Shown piece after piece: positions 7,260-15,005 of a stretch of DNA of 21,165 nucleotides. The DNA comes from an uncultured Collinsella sp. GTDB lineage: Bacteria > Actinomycetota > Coriobacteriia > Coriobacteriales > Coriobacteriaceae. Below the pieces are notes generated by a model. It made no database searches. It was not told where the DNA came from and was given only the letters and a program-made list of their open reading frames with translations. The translations under genes and the position numbers were made by a program. Location of the stretch: assembly GCA_958438955.1 (NCBI GenBank), contig CAUBTS010000023.1, positions 1-21,165 of the forward strand. Direction: 5' to 3'. Each line of letters begins with the position of its first letter. Position 1 is the stretch's first letter.

Positions 7260-9274
7260 TATGCGAACTGACTCAGATAGAGGTCGGCGTAAGCGCCCTC
7301 GGCTGCGAGCAGCTCCTTATGCGTGCCCTGCTCGATAATGTTGCCGTGGTCCATGACCAGAATCAGGTCGGCATCCACGATCGTCGACAGGCGATGCGCA
7401 ATCACAAAGCTCGTGCGCCCATGCATGAGCGCGTCCATGGCACGGCCGATGGCAAGCTCGGTGCGCGTGTCCACGCTCGACGTCGCCTCGTCCAGGATGA
7501 GAATCGCCGGGTTGTTGAGCAGCACGCGCGCAATGGTCAGCAGCTGACGCTGGCCCTGGCTGATGCTTTCGGCATCGTTAGCCACATGCGTGTCGTAGCC
7601 CTGCGGCATAGTGCGCACAAAGAAGTCGACCTGAGCGGCACGTGCGGCGGCCACGACCTCCTCGCGCGTCGCCTCGGGGCAGCCGTAGGCGATGTTTTCG
7701 GCAATCGTGCCATCGAACAACCAGGCGTCCTGCAGCACCATGCCAAACTGCTGCCGCAGCTCGCCACGATCCATGCGGCTCGTATCCACGCCGTCGAGCG
7801 TAATGCGTCCGCCGTCAATCTCGTAGAAGCGCATGAGCAGGTTGATGAGCGTGGTCTTGCCCGCGCCCGTGGTTCCCACCACGGCGATCTTCTGGCCCGG
7901 CTCGGCGGTAAACGACACATCGCGCATGAGCGGCTTGTCGGGCGTGTAGCCAAAGCGCACATGCTCAAAGGCGACGCGGCCCTCCACGCGACCCGGCAGC
8001 CTGGCGGCCTCGCCCGGCTGCGGATCCGCCTCCATCTCGGGTTCATCGAGCAGGTCGAACACGCGCTCCGCACTCGCCAGCGCGCTCTGCAGCGAGTTGA
8101 AGGTAAACGACAGCTGCGTCATGGGCTCGGATGCCTCGTAGATAAACTGGAAGAACGCCTGGAACACGCCGACGGTCATGTGACCGGCAACCAGCATGCT
8201 GCAGCCCACGATCGCAATCACGATCTGTGCCAGGCGGCCGATAAAGCGCACCGCGGGGCCGACGGCGTTGATCATAAAGTCGGCCTTGGCACTCACGCGC
8301 GCCAGCTCGCCCGAGGCCTGGTGCACCTCGGCAGAGCTCTGACGCTCGCGGTTAAACGCGCGAATCACCAGACGGCCCGAGTAGCCTTCCTCGACCGCAC
8401 TCGTAATCTTGGACACCCACTCCTGGCGCTCGCCGGTTACGTCATGCGTGCGACGCGAGACCACCTTGGTCACCAGCAGCGACAACGCCGTAAAGAACAA
8501 AAAGACGAGCGTGAGCGGCACGCTAAACACGAACATCACGCTCACGGCGCCCACCACGGTGCCGATCGACACCAGAAGCTGCAGCAAGCCGCGCTGCATG
8601 CTCTCGGACATCTTGTCCAGGTCGTTGGTCGCGCGGCTAACGACCTCGCCGGGACGATGCGCGTCAAAATAGGCGAGCGGCAGACGATTGAGCTTTTGGG
8701 CGATGCGGTTACGCAGACACAGGTTGAGGCGTTCGGCCACGCTCGACATCAAAAAGCTCTGGAGCGCGTAGAACGAGGCAGCGGCCGTCCAGATCATAAA
8801 GTAGATGAAGATGGTCCTGCCGCAATTCTCCCAGGTGATGTTGAAGGTGGTGTCGTTGGCAAACGCCACCTGAATGTGGCCCCACAGCTCATCGATCACG
8901 CGGGCGCTATATGCCGGCGCGGCGGTGTTAAAGATGGCATAGAACACAATGCTCGCGAACACGATATAGAAGCGCCAATGGTCGCCGGCAGCCTCGCTCC
9001 ACAGGCGGCGCACCGTCGCCCAGGTATCCCGAGGCGTCTCGTCCTCGTCTTCATCGTCCACATCGCGCATGCGCTCCGCCTCGGCTCGAGCGCGCTCATC
9101 CTCGGCGCGCTCGTTTTCCTCGTACAGCGCCTGGCGGCGAGCCTCGCGCGCGGCTGCAGCCTTGGCGGCCTCATCTAGCTCGGGTGCTACGGCAGCCTGG
9201 TCGACCGTTTTATCGGCAGCGTCCGCAGCGGCAGTATCGACAACACCGCCCTGTTTCTCGAACTCCTCGGTCAT
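7259..9274 (-). CDS. ABC exporter half-transporter with the canonical ATP site
   Basis: A 671-residue fused membrane-plus-ATPase half-transporter. Residues 1-85 are an unusual hydrophilic extension rich in Ala, Glu, Arg and Asp, with coiled-coil character and a DDEDEDE run. A six-helix exporter domain follows (about 100-400), then the nucleotide-binding domain: Walker A GTTGAGKT (467-474), signature ISQGQ (571-575), Walker B ILILDE with catalytic E596, and H-loop H627 (IAHRL). The SQGQ form is common in the canonical subunit of heterodimeric exporters such as LmrCD, BmrCD and TM287/288. ATG 9274 lies 8 nt after GGGAGG and 1 nt after the stop of its partner, so translation is probably coupled. 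GTG 9283 overlaps the ribosome site and is rejected. Substrate unknown; multidrug or lipid export is the likely class. Confidence 0.92.
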   Translation of the reverse strand: MTEEFEKQGGVVDTAAADAADKTVDQAAVAPELDEAAKAAAAREARRQALYEENERAEDERARAEAERMRDVDDEDEDETPRDTWATVRRLWSEAAGDHWRFYIVFASIVFYAIFNTAAPAYSARVIDELWGHIQVAFANDTTFNITWENCGRTIFIYFMIWTAAASFYALQSFLMSSVAERLNLCLRNRIAQKLNRLPLAYFDAHRPGEVVSRATNDLDKMSESMQRGLLQLLVSIGTVVGAVSVMFVFSVPLTLVFLFFTALSLLVTKVVSRRTHDVTGERQEWVSKITSAVEEGYSGRLVIRAFNRERQSSAEVHQASGELARVSAKADFMINAVGPAVRFIGRLAQIVIAIVGCSMLVAGHMTVGVFQAFFQFIYEASEPMTQLSFTFNSLQSALASAERVFDLLDEPEMEADPQPGEAARLPGRVEGRVAFEHVRFGYTPDKPLMRDVSFTAEPGQKIAVVGTTGAGKTTLINLLMRFYEIDGGRITLDGVDTSRMDRGELRQQFGMVLQDAWLFDGTIAENIAYGCPEATREEVVAAARAAQVDFFVRTMPQGYDTHVANDAESISQGQRQLLTIARVLLNNPAILILDEATSSVDTRTELAIGRAMDALMHGRTSFVIAHRLSTIVDADLILVMDHGNIIEQGTHKELLAAEGAYADLYLSQFA

Positions 9275-9275
9275 G

Positions 9276-11012
9276 CTACTCACCTCCCTTCATTTGCGAT
9301 TCCGCGATGGCACGGTACACCTCGCAGGTTTCCATAAGCTCGCCATGCGTGCCCAGGCCCACAACCTCGCCGTCCTTGAGCACGACGATCTGGTCGGCGT
9401 GCAAGATCGTCGAGATGCGCTGCGCGATGATGAGCACCGCAGCGTCACGCGTCTCGTCTTGCAACGCATGGCGCAGGGCGGCATCGGTCTTAAAGTCCAG
9501 GGCCGAAAAACTGTCATCGAAGATATATAGATCGGCATGCTTCATGAGCGCACGGGCGATGGCCAGACGCTGGCGCTGGCCGCCCGAAAAGTTCGTGCCG
9601 CCCTGCGCCACCGGGGTATCGAGCCCCTGCGGCTGATCGAGCACAAAGGTGCTCTGGGCAACCTGCAGCGCATGGAGCATGTCAGCCTCAGTCGCACCCT
9701 CGTTGCCAAAGCGCAGATTGCTTGCCACGGTGCCCGAGAACAGCCACGCCTTCTGCGGCACGTAGGCGATATGCCCGCGAATCTCATCTTGCGAAAGGTC
9801 GCGCAGATCAACGCCGTCCAGGCGAATGGCGCCCTTCGAGGCATCGTGGAAACGCAACAAGAGCTTGGCCACCGTCGATTTGCCCGATCCCGTCGAGCCC
9901 ACAATCGCCGTGGTCTGGCCACGACGACAGGCAAAGCTCAGGTCGCACAGGGTGTCCTCGTCGGCATCGTCAAAACGGAACGACATATGGTCGAACACGG
10001 CGACCGCGTCGACGCCGTCTGCGGACTCAGGCGCCCCGTCGCCCAGCGTAGCCTTGCCGTCCACAATGCTCGGCTCGATTTCGAGCACCTGCTGCGCACG
10101 GTTGAGGCACGCCGCGGCGCGCGGCAGCGTCAGAATCACCATCTGCGCCATCATCACAAAGAACAGGATCAGGATTGCATACTCGAGCACCGCGGAGATG
10201 CTCGCAATCTGCATCGCATGGGCGCCCACGCGGTTGCCACCCACCCACAGCACCGCCACCTCGGCGATGTTCATCAAAAAGAAGCTGGAGCTGTCGAGCC
10301 CCACAAACAGGTGGTTGACCTTAATGGCATTGTCCGCGTAATCGCTAAATACCTCGTCCAGGCGCTGCTCCTCGTGGCGCTCCTTATTAAAAGCGCGGAT
10401 GACGCGAACGCCCACGATATTCTCACGCAGCACCACGTTCATACGGTCGATAAAGCTCTGAAGGCGCATAAAAATCGGCGCGGCGTTAGCCACCGTAAAG
10501 ACCGCCGCCACCAGCACGATCGCAACCACCACGCCCAGCAGCGTTCCCATGGCGGGATCGATGAACCAAGCAAAAATAATGCCCGCGACGGCCAAGAACG
10601 GCACCGGCAGCACCAACTGAATCGTCTGCAGAATGGCCTGCTGAATCACGTTGATGTCGTTGAGCGAGCGCGTGATCATCGACCCCGTGCCAAAGCGCTC
10701 AAAATCGCTGGCAGCGAGCTCGAGCGATTTGTCGTACACGGCATTGCGGATATCGCAGGCCACGTTGGCGGCCAGGCGCGCCGAAAGATAGCAGCCCAGC
10801 ACCGTGCCGCCGCTAGCCATGCCGGTCGCGATAAGCATGTACAGGCCGTTGCGTAAAATATAGTCGACATCGCCCGTGGTAATACCGGTGTTGACCATGT
10901 TCGCCAGCATCGTGGGAACCAACAGCGTACCGACGTTATCTATCAGCACCGCAAACAGCGTCACCGCAATCAGCCCGCGATACGGCCTCATAAACCTCAT
11001 CAAGAGTCGCAC
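9276..11012 (-). CDS. ABC exporter half-transporter with a degenerate ATP site
   Basis: A 578-residue half-transporter: membrane domain (about 15-300, starting LLMRFMRPYRGLIAVTLF) and ATPase domain with Walker A GSTGSGKS (372-379), signature FSGGQ (475-479) and Walker B YIFDD (496-500). Two catalytic residues are replaced: the Walker B glutamate is Asp (D500) and the H-loop histidine is Gln (Q531, IIAQRIS). This is the known pattern for the non-hydrolysing site of asymmetric heterodimeric exporters, so it should pair with the gene downstream, whose site is intact. GTG 11012 overlaps the end of marR by 13 nt and has GAGGGGG just upstream; ATG 11000, overlapping the marR stop as TGATG, is the alternative. 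Co-transcribed with marR and the second subunit. Confidence 0.92.
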   Translation of the reverse strand: MRLLMRFMRPYRGLIAVTLFAVLIDNVGTLLVPTMLANMVNTGITTGDVDYILRNGLYMLIATGMASGGTVLGCYLSARLAANVACDIRNAVYDKSLELAASDFERFGTGSMITRSLNDINVIQQAILQTIQLVLPVPFLAVAGIIFAWFIDPAMGTLLGVVVAIVLVAAVFTVANAAPIFMRLQSFIDRMNVVLRENIVGVRVIRAFNKERHEEQRLDEVFSDYADNAIKVNHLFVGLDSSSFFLMNIAEVAVLWVGGNRVGAHAMQIASISAVLEYAILILFFVMMAQMVILTLPRAAACLNRAQQVLEIEPSIVDGKATLGDGAPESADGVDAVAVFDHMSFRFDDADEDTLCDLSFACRRGQTTAIVGSTGSGKSTVAKLLLRFHDASKGAIRLDGVDLRDLSQDEIRGHIAYVPQKAWLFSGTVASNLRFGNEGATEADMLHALQVAQSTFVLDQPQGLDTPVAQGGTNFSGGQRQRLAIARALMKHADLYIFDDSFSALDFKTDAALRHALQDETRDAAVLIIAQRISTILHADQIVVLKDGEVVGLGTHGELMETCEVYRAIAESQMKGGE

Positions 11013-11500
11013 GTTTCCCCCTCTTCTTGTTTTTCCACTTGGCTCTCGGCGGCCATCTGCTGTTTAAACGCCTCGCACTCTTCGTTAAGAACATGGGAGA
11101 ACTTGCCGACCAGGCGCATAATCTCACGCTGTTCCCAAGACTCGAGCGCGCCAAAAGCACGCTGCTCGGCTTTAACCGCCGGCAACGCATAGTGCTCGGC
11201 GAACCGCCGGCCCTCATCGGTCAAACAAACGACCTTATTCTTACGACTGCCCTCGGCAAACTCCAACGTCGCAAGCCCTCGCGCCCTAAGCGTCTTGATC
11301 GCCGAGTTAATGGTCTGCTTGCTATAGAACCATTCGCCTGTCAGACGGCTCACGGCGATACTACCGCCCGCCGTGCTGGTGTCGACGAGCATCCAATAGG
11401 CGCAGTCCGAAAGACCGCAGGTGCGCGAGAACTCCGAATAGATATGGTCGAGTCCGTTGAGCATCCGGTCGAAATCGACCAGCGTAACCGCACTATTCAT
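11000..11500 (-). CDS. MarR family regulator of the ABC exporter operon
   Basis: A 166-residue winged-helix protein. An N-terminal dimerisation helix precedes the DNA-binding part (about 48-105): GSIAVSRLTGEWFYSKQTIN and SAIKTLRARGLATLEF as the helix-turn-helix, and a wing with GSRKNKVVCLTDEG. The C-terminal helices end in a charged Glu/Gln tail (SQVEKQEEGETCDS). MarR proteins usually repress their own operon and release on binding a ligand. Here the gene is first in an overlapping operon with both exporter subunits, and a promoter with repeated boxes lies directly upstream, so autorepression with drug or metabolite induction of the exporter is the natural reading. ATG 11500 follows GGTGGGA. 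The ligand cannot be guessed. Confidence 0.9.
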   Translation of the reverse strand: MNSAVTLVDFDRMLNGLDHIYSEFSRTCGLSDCAYWMLVDTSTAGGSIAVSRLTGEWFYSKQTINSAIKTLRARGLATLEFAEGSRKNKVVCLTDEGRRFAEHYALPAVKAEQRAFGALESWEQREIMRLVGKFSHVLNEECEAFKQQMAAESQVEKQEEGETCDS

Positions 11501-11518
11501 CTATCCCACCATTCGATT

Positions 11519-11575
11519 GTCCGAGTTTTGACCAATTTGTATTTCTAGATTAGTCCGAGTTTTGACAATCGTCAA
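11519..11575 (-). promoter_or_regulatory. Promoter and repeated operator of the marR-ABC operon
   Basis: On the minus strand, TTGACG (11570-11575), a 17-nt spacer and TAATCT (11547-11552) form a good promoter. GTCCGAGTTTTGAC occurs twice (11519-11532 and 11553-11566), one copy in the spacer and one after the probable start point, 34 nt apart. The downstream box, with its neighbours, also has TTGGTC...GGACAA near-dyad symmetry. Placement fits repression by MarR. Confidence 0.7.
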
Positions 11576-11615
11576 TAAGCTCGATATATATGGTCGGCTC
11601 TACATTGCATATCGA

Positions 11616-11654
11616 TAGAAAAAGACCGCCGGCGCGGGGGCGGCGCCGGCGGTC
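11616..11654 (-). terminator. Terminator of the 96-residue protein gene
   Basis: GACCGCCGGCGC (11624-11635) pairs perfectly with GCGCCGGCGGTC (11643-11654). On the minus strand the stem is followed by TTTTTCTAT. It lies 28 nt after the stop of the gene at 11682. Confidence 0.85.
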
Positions 11655-11681
11655 ACGCGAGAATAGCGATGTATTTGCCCG

Positions 11682-11972
11682 TTAGGCAGCGACGGCCTCG
11701 TAGACCGTTGCGCCCGCAAAGCTGTCGTGCAGGCTCTTGCCGCAGATCCAAGGCAGCTCGACGACCTCGCAGACCGTGTTGACCAGCTCGGAGCAATCAG
11801 TAAAGTGGCCCTTATCGTTGAGGGTCTCGCAATCCTGAACACGCCAATAGCCATCGGTGTGCGTGATGTAGTACTCGTGATCGTTGATCGACACGAAAGC
11901 GCGCGTCTTGGAACGCAGCAGCTTCAGAAATCCTTCGAAGTCAGTCTCGACGACATCTCCAGCCTGGAACAT
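11682..11972 (-). CDS. Small protein of unknown function (96 residues)
   Basis: I do not recognise this protein. The ATG at 11972 has a perfect AGGAGG 8 nt upstream, and the stop is followed by a strong intrinsic terminator, so it is a well-delimited single gene. The protein is acidic and probably a compact cytosolic fold: MFQAGDVVETDFEGFLKLLR reads like a strand-helix start, then FVSINDHEYYITHTDGYWRV gives beta strands with an aromatic DGYWRV turn, and DCSELVNTVCEVVELPWICG carries three of its four cysteines (the other is in VQDCETL). There is no signal peptide or membrane helix. No domain can be named. An 8-bp inverted repeat TTGATAAA/TTTATCAA (12009-12016 and 12041-12048) lies upstream and could be a control site. 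Confidence 0.8.
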   Translation of the reverse strand: MFQAGDVVETDFEGFLKLLRSKTRAFVSINDHEYYITHTDGYWRVQDCETLNDKGHFTDCSELVNTVCEVVELPWICGKSLHDSFAGATVYEAVAA

Positions 11973-12008
11973 GATAGTTACCTCCTGGCCCAGCGCCACC
12001 ACAGCGCA

Positions 12009-12048
12009 TTGATAAACGTTGGTACCCCTTTAGTAAAACCTTTATCAA
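12009..12048. promoter_or_regulatory. Inverted repeat upstream of the 96-residue protein gene
   Basis: TTGATAAA (12009-12016) and TTTATCAA (12041-12048) are exact reverse complements 24 nt apart. On the minus strand TTTACT, 17 nt, TATCAA could be a promoter inside the same stretch. The rest of the 11973-12267 gap shows no clear feature. Confidence 0.35.
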
Positions 12049-12267
12049 CGGATATGCGCCCATGTTTTAGGCAAGTGGTAAAAAACCGCAGGGTAGACGG
12101 GATAAAACGTTTAACCATCTCATTAGCTTCTCACATTCTTGCCGCAGTTTTATGCAAGCCGACTTTTCCGATTGGTAGCTATTGCTGTTTGGGGCCCTCT
12201 GCACGATTACGGCTACGGCACGACGGGTAAGAACGGAGCATCTGCAACGTCATCGCTAGGAGAACCC

Positions 12268-12789
12268 ATGGAGACCATCGAAGCGCTCATCCATCGCCGT
12301 AGCTGCCGCAACTACAGCGATCGCCCCGTCGAGGCAGAAAAGCTCGCACGCATTATCGAGGCAGGCCAGTACGCGCCGAGCGGCATGGGACGTCAGCCGG
12401 TCACGTTTGTCGCCGTTACCGATCCCGCGACCGTCGAGCGTCTCTCGCAGCTCAACGCCCAAGTTATGGGCAGCGATGGCGATCCCTTCTACGGGGCCAA
12501 GACTGTTGTGGTAGTGCTCGTCGACCGCAGCGTGCCCACGCACCTGGAAGACGGCTCGCTCGCCATGGGCAACCTGCTTAACGCAGCCTATGCGCTGGGC
12601 GTCGATTCGTGTTGGATCCACCGCGCGCACGAGGTCTTTGACTCACCCGAGGGACTGGAACTGCTGGCCAAGTGGGGTCTGCCCGCCGACGGAAGCTTGC
12701 GCGGTGTGGGCAACTGCATTCTGGGCTACGCCGAGGACGCACTCCCCAAGGCCAAGCCTCGCCGCGACAACGTGGTGTACGTCAGGTAG
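12268..12789 (+). CDS. Nitroreductase family flavoprotein
   Basis: A protein of 173 residues, in the short range for FMN-dependent nitroreductases. The N-terminus METIEALIHRRSCRNYSDRP has the family's RRSxRxY FMN-phosphate motif; IIEAGQYAPSGMGRQPVTFV supplies the APSG..QP motif that contacts the flavin. The middle (LEDGSLAMGNLLNAAYALGV then DSCWIH) is the usual helix packing on the cofactor, and GNCILGYAED is the last core strand. Such enzymes are cytosolic homodimers reducing nitro, quinone or flavin substrates with NAD(P)H; the physiological substrate is unknown here. ATG 12268 follows AGGAGA. The frame stays open from 12139, but that part lacks family similarity. The gene stands alone. A hairpin CCGCCGTTC/GAACGGCGG follows the stop. 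Confidence 0.9.
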   Translation: METIEALIHRRSCRNYSDRPVEAEKLARIIEAGQYAPSGMGRQPVTFVAVTDPATVERLSQLNAQVMGSDGDPFYGAKTVVVVLVDRSVPTHLEDGSLAMGNLLNAAYALGVDSCWIHRAHEVFDSPEGLELLAKWGLPADGSLRGVGNCILGYAEDALPKAKPRRDNVVYVR

Positions 12790-12794
12790 ACAGT

Positions 12795-12818
12795 TCCGCC
12801 GTTCTACCGAACGGCGGA
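12795..12818. terminator. Hairpin after the nitroreductase gene
   Basis: TCCGCCGTTC (12795-12804) pairs perfectly with GAACGGCGGA (12809-12818) around a TACC loop, 6 nt after the stop. There is no T-run after it, so its terminator strength is doubtful. Confidence 0.45.
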
Positions 12819-12862
12819 CCCGCTGAAAGGCCCCGTCCCAAATTTGCTGCCCCACTCGCAAC

Positions 12863-13438
12863 TTATCTTGCCGATGGAGTTGTCGTCGTTTCGTTCGTGT
12901 GAGTCGTTTTGGCGCCGTCGCCTTGTTCGTCCTCGTTCTTTTGCGCATCGGCAATGGTGGCAGCAGCTGCGACCATGCCACGCTGGGGCGCCACACCCGT
13001 CTGGTCTCGTGCGCCTTCAACAAGCTCCGTGCCAACATGCGCGAGCTCGGGCGATTTGAACATCGTGCCCAGGCTCGCGCCGCCGCCGGCATAGCCAAGC
13101 GCTGCGAGCGCGATGACGACTATCGCAGCAACGACCACGATCGGCACGTAACGATGCCAGCCTGCAGGATTGAGGCCGCTACGGCGGGCAGCACCGCGGC
13201 TAATGTAGCCAAGCGTTCCATCGTGCTTGAGCTTTGAGCCCACCACGCGCCTTCGTCCCCACAACGAGGACTCGGCCTGCATGGCCAAGCGAGCGCTTGC
13301 CGAAGGATAGCCATATTTTGTGCGCTTGAACGAGCCGTCGAACCCCGAGGCGCTTTTGCCCCACGTCCGCGAAGTCGTACGTCGGCTGACCGGCGCCGCA
13401 CTTCGCTTTGTTCGGTTCGTTTTTGAAGTCTCCGCCAT
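12863..13438 (-). CDS. Unknown protein with a basic N-terminus and one membrane helix
   Basis: I do not recognise this protein (191 residues from ATG 13438). Residues 1-97 are strongly basic and Ser/Thr/Arg/Lys-rich, low-complexity and probably disordered; 98-118 (VPIVVVAAIVVIALAALGYA) is one membrane helix; 119-191 is a polar outer part ending in a Thr/Glu/Asp/Lys-rich tail. Positive charge before the helix predicts the N-terminus inside. The start is uncertain: ATG 13438 has GGGGGAG only one base away, GTG 13450 and GTG 13490-13492 are alternatives without a clear ribosome site. It is read the same way as the regulator gene upstream (83-nt gap) and could share its transcript. Conserved membrane proteins of this layout are common in Actinobacteria without assigned function. 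Confidence 0.6.
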   Translation of the reverse strand: MAETSKTNRTKRSAAPVSRRTTSRTWGKSASGFDGSFKRTKYGYPSASARLAMQAESSLWGRRRVVGSKLKHDGTLGYISRGAARRSGLNPAGWHRYVPIVVVAAIVVIALAALGYAGGGASLGTMFKSPELAHVGTELVEGARDQTGVAPQRGMVAAAATIADAQKNEDEQGDGAKTTHTNETTTTPSAR

Positions 13439-13521
13439 ACTCCCCCGCACGCCGTAACACAATCGAAACAATGCTTCTTTGGACTGTATCACACGCGCCG
13501 CACGCGGTCACGGCGCCTCGC

Positions 13522-14739
13522 TCAGCGGTCGTTGTCCTTCAGCAGGCGCCATAACGTCGTGCGGCTTATACCGAGCACCTCTGCCGCACGTGTCCTGTTG
13601 CCGTGAAGGTGCTGCAGGACCAACCGCGCGACATCGCGCTCGGTATCGGCCAGGGGACGCAAGATGTACAAATCGCTTTCGAGCGCCGGGGCGCCAAAGG
13701 TCGCGGTCTTGATAACGTCCTCCTGGGCAAGCACCTCTTTCGCCACGGCACGCTCCACCGTTCCAGCCCCCACTAATATATAGAGTCGTTCAGAGACTTC
13801 ACGCAGCTGCAGGTAATTGCGGGGCCAACGGTACGCATCGAGCGTCTCTGCCGCGGCGGCGGACAACATGGGGGCACCCGTCTTAAACATATCTGCCAGA
13901 TACCCCAGATAGCGCGCAACCTTTTCCGACGCGCCGCCCTGCTCGGCAATCGCCGGCGCCACACTCACTGCACAGGCCAGACGCTCGGTTACAAAAGCAG
14001 CCTGATCGCTTTCGCCGCCGCCCGGCATATCGTTTGCCGTCAACACCACATGGCAACGAGTTGCGAGCGCCGTGTCGATCATTGCGGACACGAGCTCGCG
14101 CAGACGTTGGGGGCCAACAGCATGCCAGCCGCCCATGCAAAGTGTCAGCCCCGTTTGGAATAGCGGCGATTCGGAACTTTTGAGCAGATGGCGCCAGCCG
14201 CGATCCGTAAGCTCATCGAGCGCAACGGACACAAAGGGCTGATCGGCATAGGGTCCATCCAGGTACAGGCGTTTTGCAATCTGATCCTGCCCCGCGCCCA
14301 GCTCGCCCTCGAGCATAAGGGGCACCCCACGCGCATAGCTCTCCCGTACGGGGGCAGCGACCGCCGCCGCGTCTTCGACGATGCCGTACGTGCTCGACGC
14401 GTAGCGAGCCTCGACTTCGTCGGCATTGAGCCACTCGATGCCCGCATGCGTCGCAGCGGCGCGCACCTTATGCGCCACGACCACCCAAAGCGCTCCGCGC
14501 TCCTTGGCCGTCGGGCGCACCGTCAAGCTCAACCGCACGCCCTCGTGGCCCATCACCAGGCGCGCCCCATCGCCCACGCGAGCGAGACGCTCGGAAACAA
14601 AAACAGCGATATCCTGCTCGAGCGCCGCGTCACTCATAGTCGAGATCACAACGCCACCGCGCTCGTCGATTGCCAGCGCCGATGCTCCGGCTGCGGACAA
14701 TGCCTCAATCAGAATCTGCAGCTTGGCATCGCTATCCAT
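13522..14739 (-). CDS. Degenerate NtrC-like regulator with Fis-type HTH
   Basis: A protein of 405 residues laid out as a sigma-54 enhancer-binding protein: N-terminal sensory part (1-115), AAA+-like domain (about 118-335) and C-terminal Fis-type helix-turn-helix (about 365-403, TRAAEVLGISRTTLWRLL). Homology of the middle part is clear from LMLEGELGAGQDQIAKRLYL (Walker A region), PFVSVALDEL, ERLACAVSVAPAI and RWPRNYLQLREVSERL (compare WPGNVREL). Yet the active residues are gone: the Walker A lysine is Q151, the Walker B segment reads LTLCMGGWHAV without acidic residues, and the GAFTGA loop is absent. It cannot be expected to hydrolyse ATP or open a sigma-54 promoter. ATG 14739 follows AGGGG. 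It probably acts as an ordinary DNA-binding regulator; yeiH upstream is a possible but unproven target. Confidence 0.85.
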   Translation of the reverse strand: MDSDAKLQILIEALSAAGASALAIDERGGVVISTMSDAALEQDIAVFVSERLARVGDGARLVMGHEGVRLSLTVRPTAKERGALWVVVAHKVRAAATHAGIEWLNADEVEARYASSTYGIVEDAAAVAAPVRESYARGVPLMLEGELGAGQDQIAKRLYLDGPYADQPFVSVALDELTDRGWRHLLKSSESPLFQTGLTLCMGGWHAVGPQRLRELVSAMIDTALATRCHVVLTANDMPGGGESDQAAFVTERLACAVSVAPAIAEQGGASEKVARYLGYLADMFKTGAPMLSAAAAETLDAYRWPRNYLQLREVSERLYILVGAGTVERAVAKEVLAQEDVIKTATFGAPALESDLYILRPLADTERDVARLVLQHLHGNRTRAAEVLGISRTTLWRLLKDNDR

Positions 14740-14794
14740 GATTTGCCCCTGTCCGCGGCGATGTGCAACTGCCGACGGTCGCACGACCGAATGT

Positions 14795-14806
14795 TTCAAA
14801 ATTGAA
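14795..14806. promoter_or_regulatory. 12-nt palindrome before the NtrC-like gene
   Basis: TTCAAAATTGAA is fully self-complementary, 56 nt upstream of the start codon. TATAGT on the minus strand at about 14825-14830 could be the -10 box, putting the palindrome just after the start point. It is a candidate autoregulatory site for the Fis-type domain. Confidence 0.35.
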
Positions 14807-14864
14807 CGATATTACTCACCAAACACTATAGGGCAAAAGTCGCCGTCCTGCGAGTATATGAATT

Positions 14865-14953
14865 GCCCCGCATCGCCATCCTGGCGGGGCGATAAGAGCT
14901 CTTCGGGACCTATCAACCTGCGGACAAGCCATACCCGCAAGAGCTCCTATCGC
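14865..14953. repeat. Two adjacent hairpins between yeiH and the NtrC-like gene
   Basis: GCCCCGC (14865-14871) pairs with GCGGGGC (14884-14890). Immediately beside it, GCGATAAGAGCTCTT (14889-14903) pairs with AAGAGCTCCTATCGC (14939-14953), extended inward by CGGG/CCCG (14904-14907 and 14934-14937). The two share GC at 14889-14890, so they may compete. Neither has a T-run on the minus strand, which argues against a plain yeiH terminator. No coding potential worth naming is seen in the 14740-15005 gap. Confidence 0.6.
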
Positions 14954-15005
14954 TCCACCGTGAGAATGCGCTCGCCAGCATGCAACACGCAAATAAGCTG
15001 CTTCT

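Noticed and set aside
7229..10856. Long open frames on the plus strand opposite the ABC genes (and likewise opposite ilvE, glmS and yeiH)
   Set aside because: They are His/Arg/Gly/Ala-rich antisense artefacts of high-GC codon bias, without ribosome sites or recognisable motifs, facing well-supported genes.
11000..11012. Frameshift joining marR to the first ABC gene
   Set aside because: Both proteins have complete ends typical of their families; a 13-nt overlap is ordinary translational coupling.
9276..11012. Inactivated ABC gene because of Walker B and H-loop changes
   Set aside because: The same substitutions are standard for the degenerate site of heterodimeric exporters, and the partner subunit is intact.
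14816..14932. 38-codon open frame on the minus strand after yeiH
   Set aside because: It runs through both hairpins, has a Shine-Dalgarno at poor spacing, and its composition (Arg/Trp/Pro-rich) looks random.
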